This document shows positions 1-7,564 of a DNA stretch of 12,154 nucleotides, in pieces. The DNA is taken from NCBI GenBank assembly GCA_009778355.1, contig WRJY01000295.1, forward strand, positions 1 through 12,154, read 5' to 3'. A program made the translations under genes and the position numbers. The notes under the pieces were generated by a model that was not told where the DNA came from, did not search any database, and saw only the letters and a list, made by a program, of their open reading frames with translations. Position 1 is the stretch's first letter. Each line of letters begins with the position of its first letter. Origin of the DNA: Desulfovibrionaceae bacterium. Its GTDB lineage: Bacteria > Pseudomonadota > Gammaproteobacteria > Burkholderiales > Burkholderiaceae_C.

Positions 1-57
1 CCAATCGGTATCGCTGCGGTTTGCGCCTTGCCCTGAACGCGAATCCATCGGTTTCAT
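1..57 (-). CDS. possible 5' end of a leftward gene, cut by the window edge
   Basis: Read on the minus strand, an ATG at 57-55 opens a frame of 19 codons with no stop before the left edge, beginning MKPMDSRSGQGANRSDTDW. A GGTGG sequence (complement of 64-68) lies 6 nt upstream and could be the ribosome binding site. A second in-frame ATG sits three codons later. The product is not recognisable from 19 residues. A short open stretch is weak evidence in GC-rich DNA, and the alternative is that 1-57 is simply intergenic or carries the tail of a rightward gene: the three plus-strand frames all stop within the first 90 bases. Confidence 0.3.
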   Translation of the reverse strand, partial: MKPMDSRSGQGANRSDTDW

Positions 58-91
58 TGCGCGCCACCATTGATGTGACACGACACTAGGC

Positions 92-110
92 CACTTCGCG
101 GCAAGAAGTG
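92..110. repeat. short inverted repeat, possible operator or hairpin
   Basis: CACTTC (92-97) and GAAGTG (105-110) form a perfect 6-bp dyad around a 7-nt centre. It lies between the possible leftward gene and the sRNA promoter. There is no T-tract on either side, so it is not a terminator; a regulator site is possible but unproven. Confidence 0.3.
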
Positions 111-146
111 CCCGTCAGCCGTCAGTGCACCAATTCGTCTCTTTTT

Positions 147-172
147 TGTTACAAATGTTGCAAAAATGTTGC
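147..172. promoter_or_regulatory. tandem TGTTRC direct repeats, possible activator site
   Basis: TGTTAC (147-152), TGTTGC (156-161) and TGTTGC (167-172) lie in a row. The last two belong to a longer repeat, AAATGTTGC, at 153-161 and 164-172, exactly 11 bp apart, so both copies face the same side of the helix. Tandem same-orientation half-sites about one turn apart are typical of OmpR/PhoB-type response regulators. The block sits about 50-80 bp upstream of the inferred start of the downstream small RNA, a usual place for an activator. The identity of the regulator is inference only. Confidence 0.35.
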
Positions 173-188
173 GCCACAGCGAAAAACA

Positions 189-217
189 TCGAACGACCGT
201 GCTTTTTGGACTATACT
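189..217 (+). promoter_or_regulatory. putative sigma70 promoter of the sRNA
   Basis: TATACT at 212-217 matches the -10 consensus at 5 of 6 positions. With a 17-bp spacer the -35 would be TCGAAC (189-194), a poor match of 3 of 6, which would fit an activator-dependent promoter given the direct repeats just upstream. The predicted start is near 223-225. Confidence 0.45.
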
Positions 218-223
218 TGCGAA

Positions 224-320
224 TGCGCGGTGAGAACCTCCTCACTGACGACAGTTGTCTCCTCCACCCCTTCAATAGGTGGATTCAAGCCCCGTACCGT
301 CAGGTCCGGGGCTTTTTTTT
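224..320 (+). ncRNA. putative small RNA with anti-Shine-Dalgarno-like CU-rich segments
   Basis: Between the -10 at 212-217 and the intrinsic terminator ending at 320 lies a unit of about 97 nt with no credible reading frame. It can fold into a small stem (ACTG 244-247 with CAGT 252-255), a second hairpin (CCACC 264-268 with GGTGG 278-282, 9-nt loop), and the terminator hairpin with an 8-T tail. Two CU-rich segments, ACCTCCTC (236-243) and TCTCCTCC (258-265), are complementary to Shine-Dalgarno sequences, a feature of several sRNAs that repress translation. The U-rich tail would suit Hfq binding. The 5' end is inferred from the promoter only. Alternatively the unit could be an attenuated leader of ilvA, but it encodes no Thr/Ile/Val/Leu-rich leader peptide. 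Confidence 0.5.
288..320 (+). terminator. strong rho-independent terminator
   Basis: AGCCCCG (288-294) pairs perfectly with CGGGGCT (307-313), and is followed by eight T residues (313-320). Inside, ACC (296-298) can pair with GGT (303-305) around a GTCA loop. It lies 82 bp upstream of the ilvA start, so it ends a transcript that begins before ilvA rather than ilvA itself. Confidence 0.85.
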
Positions 321-365
321 GGGTGCGCCGCGCATGGTACGGCTCCGGCGCGGCTGGCGGGTTCG

Positions 366-371
366 TATGAT
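366..371 (+). promoter_or_regulatory. possible -10 element of ilvA
   Basis: TATGAT matches the -10 consensus at 5 of 6 positions and lies 30 bp before the ilvA ATG, giving a short leader of about 24 nt. No good -35 is visible at the usual distance (343-348, CTCCGG). It is the best candidate for ilvA transcription downstream of the terminator. Confidence 0.3.
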
Positions 372-401
372 TGCTGCTTTTTCGGCCCCCTTCGCGCCAT
401 C

Positions 402-1956
<1,555 letters not shown>

Positions 1957-1967
<11 letters not shown>

Positions 1968-2544
1968 CCGGTGCCCTGACCGGCGCTCTCACTGCGGCAG
2001 CCGCTGGCCCTGACAGCGCGTGGCCGCCCAGACCCGGCGGCATCATCGCCGGCGCGGGCCGCGCGGGGGCCGCGGCATCGCTGGCGCTGGAACGCGCTGA
2101 GAGCGGCGGCATCTCCAGCCGCGCCTGCTCATCGCCCGCCGCCAGCACCACGGCGCTGGGCGTGACCGATTGCAGCGTCCAGCCGCCTTCCACGCCCTCC
2201 AGCGCCGCGCCCGCGCGCACGGGCCGGGGCGGCTTGCCGTCCACGGCGATCAGCGCGGCGCCGTGGCTGCCCTGCGTGACGATGCCGCGCAGCGTCAGCC
2301 GGCTGGTAATGTCCGACGCCGGCGCGGCAGCGGTCGCGGAACCGGGCACGCCCAGCACCCGCCCCACGGCGCGGGCATCGGGCGCCGCCGCGCCCGGCAA
2401 AGGGCCGCCCGCCGCCGGCGCGTCCACCAGCGTCCCCCCGCCACCCGCCCGCAGCGCCCAGAACAGCGCGCTGCCCGCCGCCAGCGCCCAGACCAACGCC
2501 GCGGCCAGTCCGGTCGCCAAGCGGGGAGACAAACGCCACTTCAT
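1957..2544 (-). CDS. gspC: type II secretion system protein GspC, short form without PDZ domain
   Basis: Inner-membrane clamp protein of the T2SS that links the platform (GspL/GspM) to the N0 domain of the secretin GspD. The 195-residue product has a short cytoplasmic start (MKWRLSPR), a transmembrane helix at about 10-32, a Gly/Pro/Ala-rich linker, and a homology-region domain at about 78-145 (SRLTLRGIVTQ..., then LIAVDGKPPRPVRAG). The rest is an Ala/Pro-rich tail ending in repeated APVR/APVN units. Canonical GspC proteins are about 270-300 residues and end in a PDZ or coiled-coil domain, which is absent here; short forms are known in other bacteria. The gene is divergent from gspG, 74 bp away, and converges on ilvA. 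The ATG has no in-frame alternative close upstream and no strong ribosome binding site. Weak sequence conservation is normal for GspC; the context supports the call. Confidence 0.85.
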
Positions 2545-2618
2545 GGCGTGTAAACAAGCAGGAAGATCATGGACAGACGATTATCATTGAACACGCTCAA
2601 AGCTCACAGGCTGTATCC
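2545..2618. promoter_or_regulatory. divergent control region between gspC and gspG
   Basis: These 74 bp must hold the start signals for gspC (leftward) and the gspG operon (rightward). They are AT-richer than the flanks. The only promoter-like motifs overlap each other: TATCAT (2582-2587) as a rightward -10 and, on the other strand, GATAAT (complement of 2580-2585) as a leftward -10. Neither has a good -35. A CAGG (2607-2610) 8 nt before the gspG ATG is a modest ribosome binding site. Confidence 0.4.
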
Positions 2619-3065
2619 ATGACCAAATTGCCCTCCTCCGTGGCACGGCTGCGCCGTGCGCTCGGCTTCACGCTGATCGAACTGATGGTGGTGCTGGTCA
2701 TCATCGGCGTGCTGGCCGCGCTGATCGTGCCCAACGTGCTCGACCGCGCCGACGACGCCCGCGCCACCGCCGCGCGCACCGACGTGAACAACATCATGCA
2801 GGCGCTCAAGCTCTACAAGCTGGACAACCAGCGTTTTCCCACCGCCGAGCAGGGCTTGCAGGCGCTGGTGGCGCGGCCCGCCACCGCGCCGGAGCCGATG
2901 AACTGGAAGCGGCCCTACCTCGAAAAACTGCCCAACGACCCCTGGGGCAACCCGTACCAGTACCTCAACCCCGGCGTGAAAGGCGAGGTGGACGTGATGA
3001 GCCTCGGCGCCGACGGCAAGCCCGGCGGCGAGGGCAAGGACGCCGACATCGGCAGTTGGCAATAA
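2619..3065 (+). CDS. gspG: major pseudopilin GspG
   Basis: Main subunit of the periplasmic T2SS pseudopilus, the piston-like fibre that pushes folded substrates through the secretin. The 148-residue precursor has a basic 16-residue leader ending RRALG, cut by the prepilin peptidase before F17 (FTLIELMVVLVIIGVLAAL). The conserved glutamate is at mature position 5 (E21), and a hydrophobic helix covers 17-39. The C-terminal GspG signature is intact: PNDPWGNPY begins at residue 105 and a Gly/Asp-rich loop (GADGKPGGEG) near the end precedes DIGSW, the region that binds calcium in studied homologues. It is the first gene of the rightward operon; gspH follows after 21 bp. The peptidase that processes it (PilD/GspO) is not in the window. 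Confidence 0.97.
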   Translation: MTKLPSSVARLRRALGFTLIELMVVLVIIGVLAALIVPNVLDRADDARATAARTDVNNIMQALKLYKLDNQRFPTAEQGLQALVARPATAPEPMNWKRPYLEKLPNDPWGNPYQYLNPGVKGEVDVMSLGADGKPGGEGKDADIGSWQ

Positions 3066-3086
3066 GCGCCGTTCCGGTCATTCGCC

Positions 3087-3509
3087 ATGCCCCGCGGTTT
3101 CACTCTGATCGAGTTGATAGTGGTGCTGGCCATCGTCGCGCTGGGCACGGCGCTGGCGGCGCTGGCGCTGCCCGATTCGCGCGGCACGGCGCTGACGCGC
3201 GATGCCGAGCGGCTGGCCGCCCTGCTGGAATCGGCCCGCGCGCAGTCGCGCACCGCCGGCGTGCCAGTGCGTTGGCGGCCCACGGCGGACGGCTTTGCCT
3301 TCGACGGCCTGCCGCCCACCGCCCCCAAGCTGCCCGGCCGCTGGCTGGACGCGCAAACCGCCGTCATCGGCAACGCGCCGCTGCTGCTGGGGCCGGACCC
3401 GGTGATTGGCGCGCAGGCGGTGATGCTGCACCCCGCCGGCGCCAGCCAGCCGCTGTTGCGCGTGAGCACCGACGGCCTGCGCCCGTTCGACGTGGAGCAA
3501 CTCCAGTGA
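3087..3509 (+). CDS. gspH: minor pseudopilin GspH
   Basis: Minor subunit of the T2SS pseudopilus. The 140-residue precursor has a very short leader (MPRG), with cleavage expected before F5, then FTLIELIVVLAIVALGTAL with the conserved glutamate E9 (mature +5). The remainder is a small periplasmic domain (about 35-140) of GspH type, containing LLESARAQSRTAGVPVRW and ending in LLRVSTDGLRPFDVEQLQ. Pseudopilins are hard to tell apart by sequence, but its place between gspG and gspI and its length support GspH. Its TGA stop overlaps the GTG start of gspI (GTGA). The ATG has only a weak ribosome binding site. Confidence 0.92.
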   Translation: MPRGFTLIELIVVLAIVALGTALAALALPDSRGTALTRDAERLAALLESARAQSRTAGVPVRWRPTADGFAFDGLPPTAPKLPGRWLDAQTAVIGNAPLLLGPDPVIGAQAVMLHPAGASQPLLRVSTDGLRPFDVEQLQ

Positions 3510-3871
3510 CGCAGGCGGCCCGCCGCGCCGGTTTCACTTTGGTGGAAGTCATGGTCGCCCTGGCCATCACCGCCATCGTGCTGATCGCTGGCCTGAAAGC
3601 CACCGCCGCCCTGACCGACAACGCCGACCGCCAGGGCGCCGTGCTGCTGGCCCAGCTATGCGCCGAGAACAAGCTAATCGAGCTGCGCCTGGCGCGCCGC
3701 TTGCCGCCGGTGGGCGACATCAACAGCGACTGCGTGCAGGCCGGTCGCGCGCTGCAAGTGACGCAGACCGTGCGCCCCACGCCCAACCCCAACTTCCGCC
3801 GCGTCGAGGCCGACGTGGGCGAAAACGGCCATTCGATCGTGCAGGTGGTTGCCATCATCGGCAGGAACTGA
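3506..3871 (+). CDS. gspI: minor pseudopilin GspI
   Basis: Minor pseudopilin that with GspJ and GspK forms the tip complex of the pseudopilus. The precursor is 121 residues if read from the GTG at 3506, which overlaps the gspH stop by 3 nt (GTGA). The leader is MTQAARRAG (GTG read as Met), with cleavage before F10 in GFTLVEVMVALAITA; E14 is the mature +5 glutamate. The body holds LLAQLCAENKLIELRLARRLPPVGD, a GspI-like arrangement, and a C-terminal strand VQVVAIIGRN. The frame stays open far upstream of the GTG, but any earlier start would give an abnormal leader. After the stop, 285 bp of repeat-rich DNA separates it from gspJ, breaking the run of overlapping genes. Confidence 0.92.
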   Translation: MTQAARRAGFTLVEVMVALAITAIVLIAGLKATAALTDNADRQGAVLLAQLCAENKLIELRLARRLPPVGDINSDCVQAGRALQVTQTVRPTPNPNFRRVEADVGENGHSIVQVVAIIGRN

Positions 3872-3904
3872 GGCGGTTGATTCATGCATGAACGTTACGC
3901 CGCG

Positions 3905-4155
3905 CCCCCTCTGCCCAACTCCTCTCCCGCGAGGGGAGAGGGACTTGTCTTGCTCCCCTTTCCCCCTGAAAGTTGTCGCCAAAGGGAAAGTCAGTTACGC
4001 CCTCCCCCGCTGGGGGAGGGCAGGGGTGGGGGCCAGCGGCGTTTCCACTGGTACGGCTGTTGCCCCCATCCCAACCGTCCCCAAAAGGAGGAAGGAGCAA
4101 AACATTCAGCGCCGTTTTGCGACAGCCTCCTCGCGGGAGAGAGGTTCGGGAAGAG
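3905..4155. repeat. compound palindromic (REP/MITE-like) element between gspI and gspJ
   Basis: A mosaic of GC-rich inverted repeats. CCTCTCCC (3921-3928) pairs with GGGAGAGG (3934-3941). CTTTCCC (3958-3964) pairs with GGGAAAG (3984-3990). GCCCTCCCCC (3999-4008) pairs with GGGGGAGGGC (4012-4021), a 10-bp stem with a 3-nt loop. GGGGTGGGGGC (4023-4033) is nearly complementary to GCCCCCATCCC (4062-4072). The outer ends resemble each other in inverted orientation: CTCTCCCGCGAGG around 3922-3934, and its complement CCTCGCGGGAGAG around 4129-4141. The whole therefore looks like one mobile non-coding unit or a cluster of REP sequences. Such C/G-rich hairpin repeats are common between genes in Burkholderiales. 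It has no coding capacity of its own and no transposase. In the transcript it would form strong hairpins that could stabilise, attenuate or process the mRNA. Confidence 0.75.
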
Positions 4156-4156
4156 A

Positions 4157-4870
4157 TTGCAAGCGTTTCCAGGCTGGATCAATCCGGCTTCGCTTCAGCG
4201 CGGCTTCACCCTGGTCGAGGTGCTGGTGGCGCTGGCGATCATGGCGGTGATGGCGGCGCTGACCTGGCGCGGCATCGACGGCATGGTGCGCGCGCAAGAG
4301 GCCACGCGCCGCTACAGCGATGACGTGCTGGCGCTGCAAGCCGGCCTGACGCAGTGGCGCGCCGACCTCGACGCCCTGATGAGCTGGCCGCGCGAGAACG
4401 GCGCCATGCCCTCCGGCGCCGCTGGCCGCCGCAGCCTGGCCTGGAACGGCAGCGTGTTGCGCATCACCCGCATGTTGACCGATACCCCCGCCGCCGGCCT
4501 GCGCGTGGTGGCCTGGACGCGGCGCGGCAGCGATGGCCAGTGGCTGCGCTGGCAGTCGCTGCCGGTGCTTTCGCAGACCGCCTGGATCGCCGCCTGGAAC
4601 GAGGCCGCGCGCTGGGCCCAAGGTGCTGAACAAGGCGCGCTGCCGGGCGGCGCGCAGGCGGTCGCCGTGGCCGGGCTGCAAGACTGGCAACTGCTGTACT
4701 TTCGCAACAACGCCTGGACCAACCCGCTGTCCAGCGGCGCGGAAGGGGTGGACAACACCAACGCCCTGCCCGACGGCGTGCGGCTGACGATCACCCTGGC
4801 GCCCGGCCAGAGCCTGACCGGGCCGATGCAAATCGACTGGGTGCGGCCCGATTTCGGAGGCGCGCAATGA
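4157..4870 (+). CDS. gspJ: minor pseudopilin GspJ (start uncertain)
   Basis: Minor pseudopilin of the tip complex with GspI and GspK. The prepilin motif QRG|FTLVEVLVALAIMAVM is clear, with the glutamate at mature +5, followed by a periplasmic domain with typical GspJ stretches (WRGIDGMVRAQEATRRY, LLYFRNNAWTNPLSSG, LPDGVRLTITLAPG). No ATG lies close upstream. The TTG at 4157 gives a 16-residue leader and a 237-residue precursor, normal for the family, and GGGA (4148-4151) or GAGGT (4141-4145) could act as ribosome binding site. The only upstream in-frame ATG (3884) would add 91 residues encoded mostly by the repeat element, a leader too long for a pseudopilin. The stop overlaps the gspK start (ATGA). 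The identity is firm; the start is a best guess. Confidence 0.85.
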   Translation: MQAFPGWINPASLQRGFTLVEVLVALAIMAVMAALTWRGIDGMVRAQEATRRYSDDVLALQAGLTQWRADLDALMSWPRENGAMPSGAAGRRSLAWNGSVLRITRMLTDTPAAGLRVVAWTRRGSDGQWLRWQSLPVLSQTAWIAAWNEAARWAQGAEQGALPGGAQAVAVAGLQDWQLLYFRNNAWTNPLSSGAEGVDNTNALPDGVRLTITLAPGQSLTGPMQIDWVRPDFGGAQ

Positions 4871-5859
4871 GGTTGCCGCGCCGCCGCGCCCGCCAGCAAG
4901 GGGCCGCGCTGCTGGCCGCCATGATCGTCGTCGCCCTGGTGGCTGCGCTGGCCGCCGCCGCGCTGTGGCGGCAGTGGCGCGGCGTCGAGGTCGAAAGCGC
5001 CGAGCGCGCGCGCGTGCAGTCGTCCTGGCTGCTCACCGGCGCGCTGGACTGGGGCCGGCTGATCCTGGCCGGCGATCTGCGCGAGTCCAGCACCGACCAC
5101 CTGTCCGAACCCTGGGCCATGCCGCTGGCCGAGGCGCGCCTGTCCACCTTTCTGGCCGCGGGCGAGTCCAGCGCCGGCGCCGACCGCGACGCCTTCCTCT
5201 CCGGCCAGATCACCGATTTGCAGTCGCGCCTGAACGTCATGAACCTGGTGGCGGGCGACGGACAGCAGGCGAAGGCGCGTTTCCAGCGCTTGTTCCAGCA
5301 ACTCGGGCTGCCCGCCAGCGAACTGGAGGCGCTGTCCAGAAACCTCGAACGCGCCAACGCCGCCATGCAGTCCAACAACACCGGCGCCAATGCCGCCGAC
5401 GCGCCGCTGCTGCCGCGCCGCTACGGCCAGCTCGCCTGGCTGGGCGTCGCGCCCGAAACGCTGGAGGCGCTGCGCCCTTACGTCACCGTGCTGCCGGTGT
5501 CCACGGCCATCACGCCGGTCAACCTGAACACGGCCAGCGCGCTGGCGATCGAGGCCGCCCTGCTGATCGATCTGGCCGACGCCCAGCGGCTGGTCGCCGC
5601 GCGCGACCGCTCGCCGTTCAAGAACACGCAAGACGCCGCCGCGCTGCTGAACTCGCAACCCGACCTGACCTGGGCCAGCGTGCAGTCGAGCTACTTTGAA
5701 ATCCGTGGCCGCCTGCGCCTGGACGACATGGTGCTGCAAGAGGTGGCCGTGGTGCGGCGCTTCAACGATCCCAACCGCCGCGGCGTCATCACCCTGTGGC
5801 GCGAGCGCGAATCCATCGCCGCGCCCTTGGCGGCGGCTGCCTACAATCGTCCCGAATGA
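4867..5859 (+). CDS. gspK: minor pseudopilin GspK
   Basis: Largest minor pseudopilin, thought to cap the pseudopilus with GspI and GspJ. The 330-residue precursor has a strongly basic leader (MRLPRRRARQQG) with cleavage expected before A13 and a hydrophobic helix at about 13-34. Mature position 5 is alanine (A17) instead of glutamate, which is the hallmark of GspK. A large alpha-helical domain follows. VNLNTASA starts at residue 218 and belongs to the helix-hairpin-helix-like part of the family, followed by the C-terminal pseudopilin fold (SSYFEIRGRLRLDDMVLQEV). The length is usual. The gene overlaps gspJ and gspL by 4 nt on each side (ATGA), so translational coupling is likely. Confidence 0.95.
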   Translation: MRLPRRRARQQGAALLAAMIVVALVAALAAAALWRQWRGVEVESAERARVQSSWLLTGALDWGRLILAGDLRESSTDHLSEPWAMPLAEARLSTFLAAGESSAGADRDAFLSGQITDLQSRLNVMNLVAGDGQQAKARFQRLFQQLGLPASELEALSRNLERANAAMQSNNTGANAADAPLLPRRYGQLAWLGVAPETLEALRPYVTVLPVSTAITPVNLNTASALAIEAALLIDLADAQRLVAARDRSPFKNTQDAAALLNSQPDLTWASVQSSYFEIRGRLRLDDMVLQEVAVVRRFNDPNRRGVITLWRERESIAAPLAAAAYNRPE

Positions 5860-7070
5860 GTCTGCTGCTGCTCGCCTTGCCGCCTGGACCGCCAGGCAGT
5901 TACGACTACGCCACCTCCGCCGATGGTCAGAGCGTGGCCGCGCACGGCCATGCCAGCGCGGCGCTGCTGCCGCCGGCCGGGCGCGGCGTGGAAGTGGTTG
6001 CCGTGGCGCCGGCCACGCTGCTGTCCTGGCGGCGGCTGGCGCTGCCGCGCAGCGTCGGCCCCGGCTCGCCGCGCCTGCGCGCCACGCTGGCCGGCCTGCT
6101 CGAAGAACAGTTGCTGGACGAGCCGGAGCAACTGCACTTTGCCCTCGACCCCGACGCCAGCGCCGGCGGCCAGGTCTGGGTGGCGGCGTGCGACAAGGAC
6201 TGGCTGGCGGCGCACTTGCGCGCGCTGGACGCCGCCGAGCGGCCGGTCAACCGCATCGTGCCCGAGTTGCATCCGCGCGCGGGCGACCTGCGCCTGATCG
6301 TCACCGGCGAGCCCGCGCACCCCTGGGTGCTGATGAGCGGCAACGGCGTGCCCGGCGGCGCGCAAGCTCTGCCGCTGACGCCGGGCGCGCTGGCCTTGCT
6401 GGACAGCGCCGCCGCCGGCGAACAGGCCGAGCTGCTGGCCGAGCCCGCCGTGGCCGCGCTGGCCGAGCAGGCGCTCAACCGCCGCATCGTCATCCAGCCG
6501 CCGGCCCAACGGCTGCTGGCGGCCAGCCGCTCGCCCTGGGACCTGGCACAGTTCGACCTGGCCCGCACCGGCGCCGCACGGGCCGCCCGGCGCATGGGCG
6601 CGCTCTGGCGCGACTTCGTGCACGCGCCAGCCTGGCGGCCCGCGCGCTGGGGCTTGGCCTTGCTGCTGCTGGTTCATCTGATTGGCATCAACATCTGGGC
6701 GAAAAGCACGCAGCAAGAATTGGCCGCGCGCCGCGCCCGGATCGACGCCGCGCTGACCCAAACCTTCCCGCAGGTCAAGGTAGTGATCGATGCGCCGGTG
6801 CAAATGGCCAAGGAAATTGCCGCGCTGCGCCAGTCCACCGGCGCCGCCTCGGCCCGCGATCTGGAGCCGATGCTCGACGCCCTGGGGCAGTACACAACCG
6901 TTCCCGCCGCGCCGGACGCCATTGAATTCACGGCGGGCCAATTGCGCGTGAAAGGCGCGCACTTGGCCGCCGACGCACTGGCCGAGGCCAACCAGCGCCT
7001 GCGTCCGCTCGGCTACCAATTGCAGGCCGACGCCGACGGCGCGCTGCTGCGCCAGGAGGCTGCGCCATGA
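5856..7070 (+). CDS. gspL: T2SS inner-membrane platform protein GspL
   Basis: Bitopic inner-membrane protein that recruits the GspE ATPase on the cytoplasmic side and binds GspM in the membrane and periplasm. The 404-residue product has a large cytoplasmic actin-like domain (about 1-250), including the typical segment LLEEQLLDEPEQLHFAL near residues 81-97. A single transmembrane helix (about 266-281, WGLALLLLVHLIGINIW) and a small periplasmic ferredoxin-like domain (about 283-404) follow. The length matches the family. The ATG at 5856 overlaps the gspK stop (ATGA). The frame continues 20 codons upstream to another ATG at 5796, but this lies inside gspK and would add a basic tail unlike GspL starts. 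Confidence 0.93.
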   Translation: MSLLLLALPPGPPGSYDYATSADGQSVAAHGHASAALLPPAGRGVEVVAVAPATLLSWRRLALPRSVGPGSPRLRATLAGLLEEQLLDEPEQLHFALDPDASAGGQVWVAACDKDWLAAHLRALDAAERPVNRIVPELHPRAGDLRLIVTGEPAHPWVLMSGNGVPGGAQALPLTPGALALLDSAAAGEQAELLAEPAVAALAEQALNRRIVIQPPAQRLLAASRSPWDLAQFDLARTGAARAARRMGALWRDFVHAPAWRPARWGLALLLLVHLIGINIWAKSTQQELAARRARIDAALTQTFPQVKVVIDAPVQMAKEIAALRQSTGAASARDLEPMLDALGQYTTVPAAPDAIEFTAGQLRVKGAHLAADALAEANQRLRPLGYQLQADADGALLRQEAAP

Positions 7071-7564
7071 AGCCGGACGCCTTGACCAGCGCATGGCAGC
7101 GGCTGCACGCGCGCGAGCGCCGCCTGATCGTTCTCGCCGCCGCCATCGTCGTGCTGGCGCTGCTGTGGTGGCTGGGGCTGGCCCCGGCCTTGCGCACGCT
7201 GCGCGAAGCGGGCAGCCAGCGCGCGGCGTTGCAAGCGCAGGCACAGCAAATGCAGCAGCTCGCGCTGGAGGCCGCCGCGCTGAAAGCCCTGCCGCGCATG
7301 ACGCGGCAAGAGGCGCAGCGCGCGCTTGCAGCCGCCACCGAGCAGCGCCTGGGCGCCAGCGCCAAATTGACCGTGACGGGCGAGCGCGCCAGCGTGGCGC
7401 TGAAAGACGCGCCTGCCGCCGGCTTGGCCCAGTGGCTGGCCGACGCCCGCGTCAACGCCCGCTCGACCCCGGTCGAAGCGCGCCTGACGCGCAGCAGCGC
7501 CAGCGCCCCCGGCGCCGCCGTGACCTGGAGCGGCACGCTCTCGCTCAGCCTGCCCAACCCATGA
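7067..7564 (+). CDS. gspM: T2SS inner-membrane protein GspM
   Basis: Partner of GspL in the inner-membrane platform. The 165-residue product has the GspM layout: a short cytoplasmic segment with WQRLHARERRLI (residues 10-21), one transmembrane helix (about 20-38, ending LLWWLGLAP), a Gln/Ala-rich coiled-coil-like stretch (about 45-75), and a small periplasmic ferredoxin-like domain (about 85-165). The length is normal. The start overlaps the gspL stop and its stop overlaps the gspN start (ATGA in both). Confidence 0.93.
   Translation: MKPDALTSAWQRLHARERRLIVLAAAIVVLALLWWLGLAPALRTLREAGSQRAALQAQAQQMQQLALEAAALKALPRMTRQEAQRALAAATEQRLGASAKLTVTGERASVALKDAPAAGLAQWLADARVNARSTPVEARLTRSSASAPGAAVTWSGTLSLSLPNP

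Larger units (their letters stand above)
58..401. other. intergenic region upstream of ilvA
   Basis: No convincing protein gene lies here. The base composition is clearly lower in GC than the rest of the window, especially 126-220. It contains an inverted repeat (92-110), a tandem CGTCAG pair (113-118 and 120-125), a set of TGTTRC direct repeats (147-172), a sigma70-like -10, a putative sRNA ending in an intrinsic terminator, and a possible ilvA promoter. Each is described separately. Confidence 0.7.

Noticed and set aside
223..320. Leader peptide attenuator for ilvA
   Set aside because: The short frame starting at ATG 223 (MRGENLLTDDSCLLHPFNRW...) has no cluster of Thr, Ile, Val or Leu codons, and no antiterminator that would disrupt the terminator base stem was found.
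279..401. Upstream extension of ilvA to an ATG at 279
   Set aside because: The extra 41 codons run through an intrinsic terminator (288-320) and match no IlvA N-terminus I know; ATG 402 gives the normal length.
4312..5739. 475-codon minus-strand frame opposite gspJ and gspK
   Set aside because: It is an antisense shadow of two well-supported genes, with no domain or start signal.
5841..7244. 467-codon minus-strand frame opposite gspL and gspM
   Set aside because: It is an antisense shadow in GC-rich DNA; gspL and gspM are clear on the plus strand with ATGA junctions.
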